Of a DNA stretch of 64,000 nt, positions 8,815 to 16,604 are shown piece by piece. A program made the translations under genes and the position numbers. Position 1 is the first letter of the stretch. The number at the start of each line of letters is the position of its first letter. The DNA is taken from positions 2,886,001-2,950,000 of the forward strand of contig NC_018868.3 of the NCBI RefSeq assembly GCF_000305785.2, in the 5' to 3' direction. Source of the stretch: Simiduia agarivorans SA1 = DSM 21679. GTDB lineage: Bacteria > Pseudomonadota > Gammaproteobacteria > Pseudomonadales > Cellvibrionaceae. The notes below the pieces were generated by a model. That model did not search any database, was not told the DNA's origin, and saw only the letters and a list, made by a program, of their open reading frames with translations.

Positions 8815-10281
8815 TCAGGTGCTGGCGTTGGCCTTTTCCCACGCCTGCAGCTTGCGATAAAGCGTTGAGGGGCTGACCCCCAACGCCGCCGCGGCCTGAA
8901 CCACGTTGCCCTCGCAGTGGTCGATGGCATGCTCTATCGCTTCGCGCTCGACCGTGGCCAGGGGGCGTATGGTTTTCGGTTCCGGCGGTGCCGTGGCAAT
9001 TGTGGAGCGCGCTGCTGGTGAGGCAACCGGCGCGTGGGATTCAGCCTCGCCGGCAAGCAATTCATCCAGCTGTTCGGGTTTGAGGTGCAGCGCTTCAACC
9101 AATGCCTGCTCGGTAATGAGCGGTCCCTCGTTCATCACCACCAGATTGTGAATGCAATTGCGCAGCTGGCGTACATTGCCGGGCCAGCGATAGTGGTTCA
9201 GCAGCTGCTGGGCTTTCTGGCTGAAGCCTGCGAAGGCCTTTTTCTCCTGCTCGGCAAACAGCTGCAGGAAATGGTCGGCCAGCAATGCAGGATCGCCTTC
9301 GCGCAAGCGCAGCGGCGGCATATCCAGGGTGACAACCGCCAGACGGTAGTAAAGATCTTCGCGCAGCAAGCCTTGCTCAATGGCTTCTTCCGGGTGTCGG
9401 TTAGTGGCGCAAACGAAGCGGATATCCAGCGCGTCGGCCTTGGTCGCACCCACTTTTTGCACCTGGCCGGTCTGTATGAAGCGCAACAGCTTGGCTTGCA
9501 GGTTGATGTCCATCTCCGCCAGCTCATCCAGGAACAGGGTGCCACCGTGAGCCTGATGCGCGGCGCCGTCGCGATTACTGACGGCACCGGAAAAAGCGCC
9601 TTTGACATGGCCGAATATCTCCGATTCCATCAGGTCTGCCGGTATGGCTGCGCAATTAAGTGCGATAAAGGGCTTGTCGCGCCGGTCGCTCTGGTTGTGG
9701 ATGGCCTGCGCGGCCACCTCTTTGCCTGACCCGCTGGGGCCGGTGATGAACACCGAGGCATTGCTGGACCCGACCCGCTCAATGAGCGAATAAACTAATT
9801 GCATGGGCGCAGAATTGCCTACAAACCCTTCAAATCCACGATTTTTTGGTGCGTTATAGCGCGCCAGCGTGCGTTTGAGCAACGCTCTTTCGGCAATCAG
9901 GTCCTGGGTGGCCATGGCTTGCTGCAGGGTGGCCAGCAGTTGATTGTCGTCCCATGGCTTGTGGATAAAGCCCCAGATCCGGCCCTCGTTAATGGCCGAC
10001 ATGATCAGTGATTCTTCCGAATAGCCGGTGAGTACCAGGCGGATGGTTTCGGGGTATTGGTCGGCAATCTGGGCCAATAGCGTGGCGCCGTCCATTTCAG
10101 GCATGCGCATGTCCGACACCACCACATCGAACGGCTCGTCTGCAAAAGCTGCCAGCGCCGCCTGCCCGCTTTCTACAAATACGCATTCGGCCTGAAAGTT
10201 GCGCATCATGCGGCGCAGACTCTTGAGGATTTGGGGTTCATCGTCGACGAATAAAAACCGTGTGCCGGCGCTCGCTGCCAT
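8815..10281 (-). CDS. sigma54-dependent response regulator of the EPS locus
   Basis: NtrC-type transcription activator of 488 aa. It has a receiver domain at 1-125 with phospho-acceptor D57 and a KPWDD switch segment, an AAA+ ATPase with Walker A GPSGSGKE at 181-188 and Walker B GGTLFLDE at 246-253, and a C-terminal Fis-type HTH. The sigma54-contacting loop is GAFSGA (228-233) instead of the usual GAFTGA, a conservative change. It is divergent from the first EPS operon. Four -24/-12 promoters in the locus make it the likely local activator. No partner histidine kinase is encoded nearby. Confidence 0.88.
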   Translation of the reverse strand: MAASAGTRFLFVDDEPQILKSLRRMMRNFQAECVFVESGQAALAAFADEPFDVVVSDMRMPEMDGATLLAQIADQYPETIRLVLTGYSEESLIMSAINEGRIWGFIHKPWDDNQLLATLQQAMATQDLIAERALLKRTLARYNAPKNRGFEGFVGNSAPMQLVYSLIERVGSSNASVFITGPSGSGKEVAAQAIHNQSDRRDKPFIALNCAAIPADLMESEIFGHVKGAFSGAVSNRDGAAHQAHGGTLFLDELAEMDINLQAKLLRFIQTGQVQKVGATKADALDIRFVCATNRHPEEAIEQGLLREDLYYRLAVVTLDMPPLRLREGDPALLADHFLQLFAEQEKKAFAGFSQKAQQLLNHYRWPGNVRQLRNCIHNLVVMNEGPLITEQALVEALHLKPEQLDELLAGEAESHAPVASPAARSTIATAPPEPKTIRPLATVEREAIEHAIDHCEGNVVQAAAALGVSPSTLYRKLQAWEKANAST

Positions 10282-10298
10282 AGGGTACCTGAAAATGC

Positions 10299-10314
10299 TG
10301 GCCTGATTTGTGCA
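10299..10314 (+). promoter_or_regulatory. sigma54 (-24/-12) promoter of the 10358 gene
   Basis: TGGCCTGATTTGTGCA keeps GG and GC ten bases apart and matches most fixed positions of the sigma54 consensus. Transcription would start about 30 bp before the ATG at 10358. Confidence 0.6.
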
Positions 10315-10357
10315 GGCAGGTTGAAAACCATTTCAGTGTAGTTCAAGGAGCTTGTGT

Positions 10358-11155
10358 ATGAGGGGGCTGGTCCTGAGTTTTGTGGCGGGTGGTTATCATT
10401 GGCGCTACGCCCGTGAGCTGGAAAGCCAGCGCGTGTATGCCGCGCGCATGGGCTATGACTTCCGTCTGGCGGTCTTGCCGGTGTTGCACCGGTTGGGACC
10501 TGAATTGGTCTGGTTCAAAATCCATCTGATCCGGGCGGCGTTGCAGCGGGGTTATGATTGGGTCTTGTTTGTGGACGCCGATGCGCGGATACAATCGGAA
10601 TGCCCACCAGTGGAGCCCTCGCTCCACAAGGATAAATCCATCTACCTGACACGGGGTTATTCCGGTCGGTTCAACTCGGGCGTGATGTTGTTCAGGCGCA
10701 CCAATGCCAGCTTTGAATTTCTCATCACGCTGCTGCGTCACCGTACCGATGTTGTGCCCGCTGAGGACGATGTTGGGTGGGGTGAAAATGGTCATGTGAT
10801 TCATTTCGCCAAGGCCAACCCGTCCGTTCAGGCACTGGACGAACGCTGGAATAACAACGGCCGGCCACTGGCGGCGGACTATATCCGGCATTTCAGCGCG
10901 GGCCCAATGCGCGCCTGTCATAAAGCGGGCGTTATTCCCATGGTCAAGGCGCAGCTAACGGCAATCATCAATCGCCTACTGGTACGGCTGGCACCGCAGA
11001 CCGATCCTTTTGCACAGGCACTGTTGTTTGAACGTTGGGCGCAGGCGTGTTTCCAATCGCCGTCGCAAAATGCAAATGATCGGGTACCTGTTTATCAAAT
11101 TGAAAAAAAAGAGCGCCTTATCGCGCAAAAACACGCTGAAATACTGGCACGCTAA
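10358..11155 (+). CDS. glycosyltransferase, GT34-like GT-A fold
   Basis: Protein of 265 aa resembling the galactosyltransferase GMA12/MNN10 type. The N-terminal nucleotide-binding region is followed by FVDADARIQ, with the DxD metal site at D73 and D75, then a FNSGVMLFRR segment typical of retaining GT-A enzymes and a late histidine (IRHFSAGP). ATG 10358 is chosen for its AAGGAG at optimal spacing; the TTG at 10352 is too close to it. First gene of the rightward EPS unit, followed by the WecG-like gene after about 40 bp. Confidence 0.75.
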   Translation: MRGLVLSFVAGGYHWRYARELESQRVYAARMGYDFRLAVLPVLHRLGPELVWFKIHLIRAALQRGYDWVLFVDADARIQSECPPVEPSLHKDKSIYLTRGYSGRFNSGVMLFRRTNASFEFLITLLRHRTDVVPAEDDVGWGENGHVIHFAKANPSVQALDERWNNNGRPLAADYIRHFSAGPMRACHKAGVIPMVKAQLTAIINRLLVRLAPQTDPFAQALLFERWAQACFQSPSQNANDRVPVYQIEKKERLIAQKHAEILAR

Positions 11156-11196
11156 CTGCAACACCTCTGCGCAACTATTTTTCGGGAGTGCGGACA

Positions 11197-12438
11197 ATGA
11201 TTTCAGTAGGCAGTCATTCAGAGGGTGTTGTGTCGGCAAATGCGATGTTTGACCGGTGCGTCGCCCTGCTTTGTGTGGTGCTCGTTGTGCCTGTGTGGCT
11301 GGTCAATGGCGCATTGGCATTGGCAACGCGACAACCGTTGCTGGAGTGGCATCTCAAACGGGATGATCTTGGCCGGGCGTTGGTGTTGCCGGTATTCAGT
11401 TGTGGACTGTTGCGTGAGTCCGCGTATCTTTTAGCCATCTTCAAAGGCCAGCTGGCGTTGGTCGGCATTGAGCTGGAATGCCATAGCCTCGCGGGCTTTG
11501 GCATCAGTGATCGCTGGCGCGAACAGCCGGCGGGATTGTTTTCCAGCTATGGGACTTTATTGCGCGTAGGCTACGTGGGCCAGTCACCTGCCGAAGCATT
11601 GGATCAACAATGCGAGAATCAGTCACTTCGCGCCTATATTGCCATCCTGGTGAAAGCGGTTGTGAACCGATTGCTGTTTGCCGAATGCGGTTTGCGTTGC
11701 ACAAATGAATTTGATTTGTTGGGTCTCAGGATTCACAACCGCAAGCTGCATGAGGCTGTGACATTTGTCACTGAGGCGCCAAAAAACTCCTGTAAAAAAT
11801 TGTTTTTCGTCAATGTGAATTCGGTCAATCTCGCGCACAACGATGCGCGTCTGACCGATGATATCAACTGCGCTGACCTGGCGCTGGTTGATGGCAGCGG
11901 CGTGCGTATGGCGGCACGGATGCAAGGAATCAAGCTGTTGGACAATATCAACGGCACAGACTTTCTTCCGCATTTATGCGCCGCGATGGCGGAAAAAGGG
12001 CAGCGGCTGTTCCTGTTGGGATCCGCACCGGGCATTGCCGAGCAGGCCGCTTACAATCTCAAAACCCAGTTTCCCTCACTGCAGATTGCCGGGCATTACC
12101 ACGGATTTTTCTCTGCCGATCAGACCGATGATGTGATCGAAATGATCAATGCATCCAAAGCCGATGTGTTATTGGTTGCGCAGGGTTCCCCCAGGCAGGA
12201 GCGCTGGATAAACGCACACAGTGACTGGCTGAAGGTAAATTGTGCCTTGGCAGTGGGTGGGCTTTTGGATTTCACCTCTGGCCGCATTCCACGCGCACCG
12301 CAATGGATGTGCGAAATTGGTATGGAATGGGTATATCGGTTATGGCAAGAGCCGTATAAAAAATTCAATCGCTATGTGATTGGTAACCCGGTTTTTATTG
12401 CCCGATGTGTTGCGCAAAAATTTTTCCGATCCCGCTGA
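11197..12438 (+). CDS. WecG/TagA/CpsF glycosyltransferase fused to a degenerate sugar-transferase domain
   Basis: Residues from about 170 to the end form a GT26 (WecG/TagA/CpsF) domain. It shows FFVNVNSVNLAH, DGSGVRMAARMQG, a GSAPG nucleotide loop and QGSPRQERWI, and transfers the second sugar onto a polyprenyl-linked acceptor. The first 165 residues look like a decayed bacterial sugar transferase: LLAIFKGQLALVGIELE aligns with LFNVVLGDMALIGPRPALE of the neighbour at 12606. The catalytic Asp-Glu pair and the basic residues are gone, so this part may only anchor the enzyme. GTG 11188 is an alternative start. Confidence 0.82.
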   Translation: MISVGSHSEGVVSANAMFDRCVALLCVVLVVPVWLVNGALALATRQPLLEWHLKRDDLGRALVLPVFSCGLLRESAYLLAIFKGQLALVGIELECHSLAGFGISDRWREQPAGLFSSYGTLLRVGYVGQSPAEALDQQCENQSLRAYIAILVKAVVNRLLFAECGLRCTNEFDLLGLRIHNRKLHEAVTFVTEAPKNSCKKLFFVNVNSVNLAHNDARLTDDINCADLALVDGSGVRMAARMQGIKLLDNINGTDFLPHLCAAMAEKGQRLFLLGSAPGIAEQAAYNLKTQFPSLQIAGHYHGFFSADQTDDVIEMINASKADVLLVAQGSPRQERWINAHSDWLKVNCALAVGGLLDFTSGRIPRAPQWMCEIGMEWVYRLWQEPYKKFNRYVIGNPVFIARCVAQKFFRSR

Positions 12439-12463
12439 TTTTTGCAAACCGAATAATTTGCGT

Positions 12464-12476
12464 TGCAATCTGCAAA
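12464..12476. promoter_or_regulatory. candidate activator site TGCAATCTGCAAA
   Basis: This 13-mer occurs identically at 13777-13789. Both copies lie 50-95 bp upstream of a sigma54 promoter, the usual place for enhancer-binding protein sites. Confidence 0.45.
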
Positions 12477-12493
12477 TTTTCGGATGTTTTCGT

Positions 12494-12523
12494 AAAAATA
12501 CCGCCACTTCTGGCGGTATTTTT
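12494..12523 (+). terminator. rho-independent terminator after the WecG-like gene
   Basis: AAAAATACCGCCA-cttc-TGGCGGTATTTTT is a 13-bp perfect stem with a T-run. It separates the 10358-12438 unit from the sugar transferase gene and also overlaps the approach to the next sigma54 promoter. Confidence 0.88.
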
Positions 12524-12524
12524 T

Positions 12525-12540
12525 TGGCATGTGGATTGCA
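12525..12540 (+). promoter_or_regulatory. sigma54 (-24/-12) promoter of the initiating sugar transferase
   Basis: TGGCATGTGGATTGCA matches the sigma54 consensus at all fixed positions except one. It lies about 65 bp before the start at 12606 and just after a terminator, so this gene has its own promoter. Confidence 0.8.
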
Positions 12541-12605
12541 ATACCTGATACAGATAAAAAATTTTCAGTTGATCGAGTGTCGGTCCGTGTTCAGGAGTAA
12601 TCACC

Positions 12606-13271
12606 ATGGCTATTTCAGTTCTGCACATTAATGCGCTTTTTGTTCGTCTGCTTCCCAAGCTGGAATTGGGTAAGTTGCGATTTCCCCTTTGGTTGCAGCG
12701 TGGTCTGGCAACCCTAGGATTGTTGGCCATTTCGCCGCTGCTGTTGCTCACCGCGCTGGCCATCCGGATAGAGAGCCCGGGTGCCGTCATTTACACGCAA
12801 ATCCGCGTGGGTGTTAACGGCCGTCGCTTCCGGATTTATAAATTCCGTTCTATGCGTTGCCCGAACGATCCGAAGTACCCGCCGGCGGAAGCGTTGCAAA
12901 GTGATCGCGAGGGCATTTGCCAGAAAATGTACCGCGACCCGCGCATCACCCGCGTGGGTGCGATTATCCGCAAGCTATCAATCGATGAATTGCCCCAGCT
13001 GTTCAATGTGGTGCTGGGTGATATGGCGCTGATCGGGCCGCGCCCGGCGCTGGAAAGGGAAGTGGCGCAGTACCAGATGCGCGCAATGGAGCGTCTGGAT
13101 GCAATGCCGGGTTTGACGGGTTTGTGGCAGGTTTCCGGCCGAGCCGATACCACCTTTGATGAGCAGATCGATCTGGATTTGCGTTACGTGCGGGGTCAAA
13201 GCCTGTGGTTGGACATGAAAATCCTGTGCCTCACCGTGCCCGCAGTTCTGTTTGGTAAAGGCGCCTATTGA
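12606..13271 (+). CDS. undecaprenyl-phosphate sugar-1-phosphate transferase (EPS initiation)
   Basis: Monotopic phosphoglycosyl transferase of 221 aa that transfers a sugar phosphate from a UDP-sugar to undecaprenyl phosphate and starts the EPS repeat unit. It has one hydrophobic re-entrant helix near 33-55, the KFRSM motif at 79-83, the catalytic D127-E128 in SIDELPQLFNV, LIGPRPALE at 142-150 and PGLTGLWQVSGR. It lacks the extra N-terminal membrane domains of WcaJ/WbaP, so it is the short PglC-like form. A palindrome covers its stop codon. Confidence 0.9.
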   Translation: MAISVLHINALFVRLLPKLELGKLRFPLWLQRGLATLGLLAISPLLLLTALAIRIESPGAVIYTQIRVGVNGRRFRIYKFRSMRCPNDPKYPPAEALQSDREGICQKMYRDPRITRVGAIIRKLSIDELPQLFNVVLGDMALIGPRPALEREVAQYQMRAMERLDAMPGLTGLWQVSGRADTTFDEQIDLDLRYVRGQSLWLDMKILCLTVPAVLFGKGAY

Positions 13272-13280
13272 TCAATAGGC
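13263..13280. repeat. 18-bp perfect palindrome over the stop codon
   Basis: GCCTATTGATCAATAGGC spans the TGA of the sugar-transferase gene. Its role is unknown; it may add to termination together with the hairpin at 13294-13316. Confidence 0.6.
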
Positions 13281-13293
13281 CAACTAAAAACTG

Positions 13294-13316
13294 AAGCCGC
13301 GCATCGCGCGGCTTTG
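13294..13316. terminator. probable bidirectional terminator
   Basis: AAGCCGCG / CGCGGCTT hairpin between the convergent sugar transferase and the 13328 gene. The T-run is short on the + strand, while TTTTT appears on the minus strand after the stem. Confidence 0.65.
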
Positions 13317-13327
13317 TGTGCTTGAGC

Positions 13328-13729
13328 TCAACTGCCCAACAGCCATTCCCACGCATGTTGATCCGGTAACAGGTCTATGCCGGCGAAACTTTTCAACAGG
13401 TAGAGCAACACCAACGCGAGCGGAATGGCGATCACCAACAGTAAATACAGCATTACCGCCAGGCTCATGCCACTCATGTGACGAAGGCGGGCATCTTCAC
13501 GGTTGCGGGTACTGGAGCGGCGGTCCCGTCCCATCAGCAACACAACATAAAATCGCGCGAAGTAGAGTGAGGGCGTGAGCCGGATATCAACCGGATGCTG
13601 CTTGCCCGGCGCAGAAGCGCTGATAGCGACCCGCAGCGCTTCCAGCTGGACCAGGTTCAGACTGGCGAAAACCTTGGGGTCCAATTGGGAAAACACATGC
13701 TGGGTAAATGGATCGACCGGTTCACTCAT
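13328..13729 (-). CDS. small membrane protein of the EPS locus, unknown function
   Basis: Protein of 133 aa from ATG 13729; upstream in-frame codons reach 13801 but look non-coding. The N-terminal half is soluble (MSEPVDPFTQHVF...), the middle holds a basic stretch (GRDRRSSTRNR), and one long hydrophobic segment near 95-118 (AVMLYLLLVIAIPLALVLLYLL) makes it a single-pass membrane protein. I do not recognise a family. It is divergent from the export lipoprotein gene and sits inside the EPS cluster, which suggests but does not prove a role there. Confidence 0.65.
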   Translation of the reverse strand: MSEPVDPFTQHVFSQLDPKVFASLNLVQLEALRVAISASAPGKQHPVDIRLTPSLYFARFYVVLLMGRDRRSSTRNREDARLRHMSGMSLAVMLYLLLVIAIPLALVLLYLLKSFAGIDLLPDQHAWEWLLGS

Positions 13730-13776
13730 AACGTTTACTTTTAAAGGAAAATATTCAATCGCATTTTGGTTATATG

Positions 13777-13789
13777 CAATCTGCAAAGG
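13777..13789. promoter_or_regulatory. candidate activator site TGCAATCTGCAAA
   Basis: Second exact copy of the 13-mer at 12464-12476. It lies about 81 bp upstream of the sigma54 promoter at 13870. Confidence 0.45.
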
Positions 13790-13869
13790 GCGCGTTTTCA
13801 TATTGGTAATAATTTGTGGAAAACGCCAATTGGAAATATTTTTCTCAATAAAAACAATAAGTTATGTTT

Positions 13870-13885
13870 TGGCACGGCTTCTGCA
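13870..13885 (+). promoter_or_regulatory. sigma54 (-24/-12) promoter of the main EPS operon
   Basis: TGGCACGGCTTCTGCA differs from the sigma54 consensus at a single fixed position. It lies 55 bp before the ATG at 13940. Confidence 0.82.
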
Positions 13886-13939
13886 TTATCAAGGATAACC
13901 GGCGTTTATCGCCCTGAATCAAATCCCCAAGGATGCACT

Positions 13940-15208
13940 ATGCTGACTCAACGCTTACCACTGGCCACTGCTTTGCTGATCGCGGCAATGTCGGGTCTGG
14001 TGGCCTGTACCCAGCATCATTCGCTGCCTTCACCGGATAACCCCAGTGACAAGTTCTATGGCACGCGCCATGAGACGGGTGAGCACGTCAGTCATGCCGT
14101 TGAGTCGCCGCGCGTCTATGCCTCCAATCTGGATTGCAGCGCCGCCGACAGTCGTTATCAGACTGCCCATTTCCGCGCTGATCGTGCGTTGATTGCCTAT
14201 GAAGCGGCCAGCGGCCAGACCCAGGTGCAGCAGATTTTCAATCGCGAATTACCCTTGAGTCCGGGCGATCTGATCGATGTCCAGATTGAAGACGGTGAAG
14301 GCTTTGCCGGTCACTACATTGTGAACCCCGATGGCAGTCTGAAATTACCGCACCTGTCGGCCCTGGACTTACAGGGTGCCAGCGAAGCGGAGGCTTCACG
14401 TCGGGTTGAAATGGCGCTGGTGCGCGCTGGCCTGTTTCTGCCAGCCACCGCACGCGTGAGTGTGCGCGTGCTGCAGTGGGCACCGGTAGAAGTCACGGTG
14501 ACGGGTGCGGTGTTTGAACCGGGCCGCGTGCGCATCAATGAAAACAATCAGGAAAGTGTGATCGCAGATCGCGTGGCGGCGTTTGGCGACTATGCCGAGC
14601 GCCGTTCGCTGGTAGAAGCGTTACGTGCCGCATCGGGCATTCGCCCGGATGCCAAATTGGATCAGGTGGTATTGGTACGCAACGGCTGGCAGCTGGAACT
14701 GGACATGAGCGGTGTGTTCACCGGCGAACCAGTGCGCGATGTGGCACTGGTGGCGGGCGATCAGATCGTGGTGCCCACCACCGGCTGTTTCCAGCCGCAG
14801 TTGGTGCGGCCCTCGCAAATTACACCCAAGGGTTTCCGGGTTTTTATGTCTAATCTGATTGCACCGGCGCTGGATAACGCGAGTGCGGCAGTGGGTCGCT
14901 ACAGTTCCAGCCTGCCCTATGGCACGCGCCTGTTACAGGCTGCCGTTTCGGCTAACTGTGTGGGTGGTACTCAGCTGACGAATGCGCCGCGCAAAGTGGT
15001 GTTGGCCAGCCTGAACCCTTTGACCGGTCAGATGCAGGTGGTGGAGCGCAGTGTGGAGCAATTGATGCGTAATGCGCATCGCGAGGATATCAATCCTTAC
15101 CTGATGCCGAACGATGCACTGGCATGTTACGACTCGGACGTCACTAACCTGCGAGACTTTGCCCGCAGTCTCACCGACCTGATTGCGCCTGTGCGCCTGC
15201 TGATGTGA
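13940..15208 (+). CDS. outer-membrane polysaccharide export lipoprotein (Wza-like)
   Basis: OPX-family protein of 422 aa forming the outer-membrane exit channel for the polymer. It has a lipoprotein signal with lipobox LVAC (Cys near 24), a polysaccharide biosynthesis/export domain (LSPGDLIDVQI ... GHYIVNPDGSLKLPHL) and an SLBB-like segment (VTVTGAVFEPGRVRI). ATG 13940 follows an AAGGA ribosome site; the longer upstream frame is not coding. It opens an operon with the Wzz-like, Wzy-like, pyruvyltransferase and GT2 genes. Confidence 0.88.
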   Translation: MLTQRLPLATALLIAAMSGLVACTQHHSLPSPDNPSDKFYGTRHETGEHVSHAVESPRVYASNLDCSAADSRYQTAHFRADRALIAYEAASGQTQVQQIFNRELPLSPGDLIDVQIEDGEGFAGHYIVNPDGSLKLPHLSALDLQGASEAEASRRVEMALVRAGLFLPATARVSVRVLQWAPVEVTVTGAVFEPGRVRINENNQESVIADRVAAFGDYAERRSLVEALRAASGIRPDAKLDQVVLVRNGWQLELDMSGVFTGEPVRDVALVAGDQIVVPTTGCFQPQLVRPSQITPKGFRVFMSNLIAPALDNASAAVGRYSSSLPYGTRLLQAAVSANCVGGTQLTNAPRKVVLASLNPLTGQMQVVERSVEQLMRNAHREDINPYLMPNDALACYDSDVTNLRDFARSLTDLIAPVRLLM

Positions 15209-15215
15209 GACGGTT

Positions 15216-16604
15216 ATGAATAATTTTCCTGTCATTTATGAACCAAAGCCGGAGCGGGTGCCGTTCTGGCGCCGGCGTCCGCACCGCTACGTGTGGGTCG
15301 CGCTGGTCGGTTACGGTGCGTTGATTGCTATCCTGATGCTGTATATGAGCCGCACCCCGATTTACGACAGCGCCCATGCGCTGGTATTGCCCGGCAGCGG
15401 CTCGTCCAGCAATTTCAATATCGATGAAGTGGGTACCGCTAATCAGGACACCCGCACGCCGTTCGGCAGCGTGGAAGTCAGTCCTTTGGCGAACTACCGC
15501 GAAATCATTAAGAGTCGCAATGTGCTGTTGCGCGCGGCGGACCTGTTGCGCGTGCACCCCACCTTACTGGACATGCCGCGGGTGGAATTGCGCGAGCGCA
15601 CCTCGATCATGATGGTGCACACCGAAGGCCTGAGCGGCGAGCGCGCGCAGGAAATCGGTTGGGCGTTTTATGAGGCGTTTCAGGCCGAACTGGAACGCTT
15701 GCGCAAAGACGAAGTCGCGCGCCGCGACGATGGTGTTCAGCAGGCTTTGGCGGGATATCGCGCAGAATTGGAGCGCACGCGCCAGGCCATTGTGGAATTT
15801 CAACAGCGCTCCTTGTTGGTGTCGGAAGACCAGATGACCCAACTCATGGTGACCCTGTCCAGCGTCAAAGAGCAGCAACTGACGTTGGCTTCAAGCGCAC
15901 GCAATACCGAAGATTTCGTTCGCCAGTTGAGTCTGGACCTGGGCATTTCACCCTCGTTGGCCGGCCAGGCATTTGCGTTGCAAAGTGACGCCGCATTCCG
16001 CGGCTACCTGAAAGAACTCGATGCCAGTGCCATGCTGTTGGCCGAATATTCTTCGCGCTGGGGTGAGCAGCATCCGAAAGTGGTGGCGCAGTCGCGTCGT
16101 TACGACAAGGCGCTGTCTTCATTAAAAGTGCGCTCGGTAGCGCTGGTGGGCGCGCAGGTGTCGGATGCGCTGCAAACCACCGACCTGCAGGCGTCACCCG
16201 AGCGCGCACAATTGTTCGCCACGCTGGTGGACAGCTTTGCCAAACTCCAGGGCATTGAAGCCGAGCGTCAGGAAATGGTGCGGGCCGAAATGACGCTGAC
16301 CGACCGATTGAAAATTTATTCGCGCGAAGCGGCCGAGCTCGAGCGCCTGCAGCGCGATCATTCGCTGGCAGAAGCCGTGTACACCTCAGCGGCGGCGCGC
16401 TTGCAAGCGGGCAAGGCGGACATTTTTGCGTCTTACCCGGCGGTACAACTGTTGTCTGTGCCCAGCATGCCGGAAAAACCCAAAAACCCCAGCGTGAAAA
16501 TTGCCGCCGCAATCGGCGTGCTGGGATTCCTGTTCATTACCTTTGCGTTGTTGACCCTATGGCACCGTTCTCGCTTGATCGCGCTAATCTTGAAGAACAG
16601 CTGA
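15216..16604 (+). CDS. polysaccharide co-polymerase / chain-length determinant (Wzz-GNVR type)
   Basis: Inner-membrane PCP protein of 462 aa. TM helices lie near 26-46 and 434-455, flanking a large periplasmic region rich in coiled coil (about 150-400). A PEKPKNPS proline-rich stretch stands directly before the second TM, the hallmark of Wzz proteins. No Walker motifs follow TM2, so it lacks the tyrosine autokinase domain and no separate kinase is seen nearby. It starts 7 bp after the export gene. Confidence 0.85.
   Translation: MNNFPVIYEPKPERVPFWRRRPHRYVWVALVGYGALIAILMLYMSRTPIYDSAHALVLPGSGSSSNFNIDEVGTANQDTRTPFGSVEVSPLANYREIIKSRNVLLRAADLLRVHPTLLDMPRVELRERTSIMMVHTEGLSGERAQEIGWAFYEAFQAELERLRKDEVARRDDGVQQALAGYRAELERTRQAIVEFQQRSLLVSEDQMTQLMVTLSSVKEQQLTLASSARNTEDFVRQLSLDLGISPSLAGQAFALQSDAAFRGYLKELDASAMLLAEYSSRWGEQHPKVVAQSRRYDKALSSLKVRSVALVGAQVSDALQTTDLQASPERAQLFATLVDSFAKLQGIEAERQEMVRAEMTLTDRLKIYSREAAELERLQRDHSLAEAVYTSAAARLQAGKADIFASYPAVQLLSVPSMPEKPKNPSVKIAAAIGVLGFLFITFALLTLWHRSRLIALILKNS

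Noticed and set aside
13768..13830. Sigma54 promoter for the minus-strand 13328 gene
   Set aside because: TGCAA motifs occur but no correctly spaced CC on the + strand; these are better seen as activator sites of the opposite promoter.
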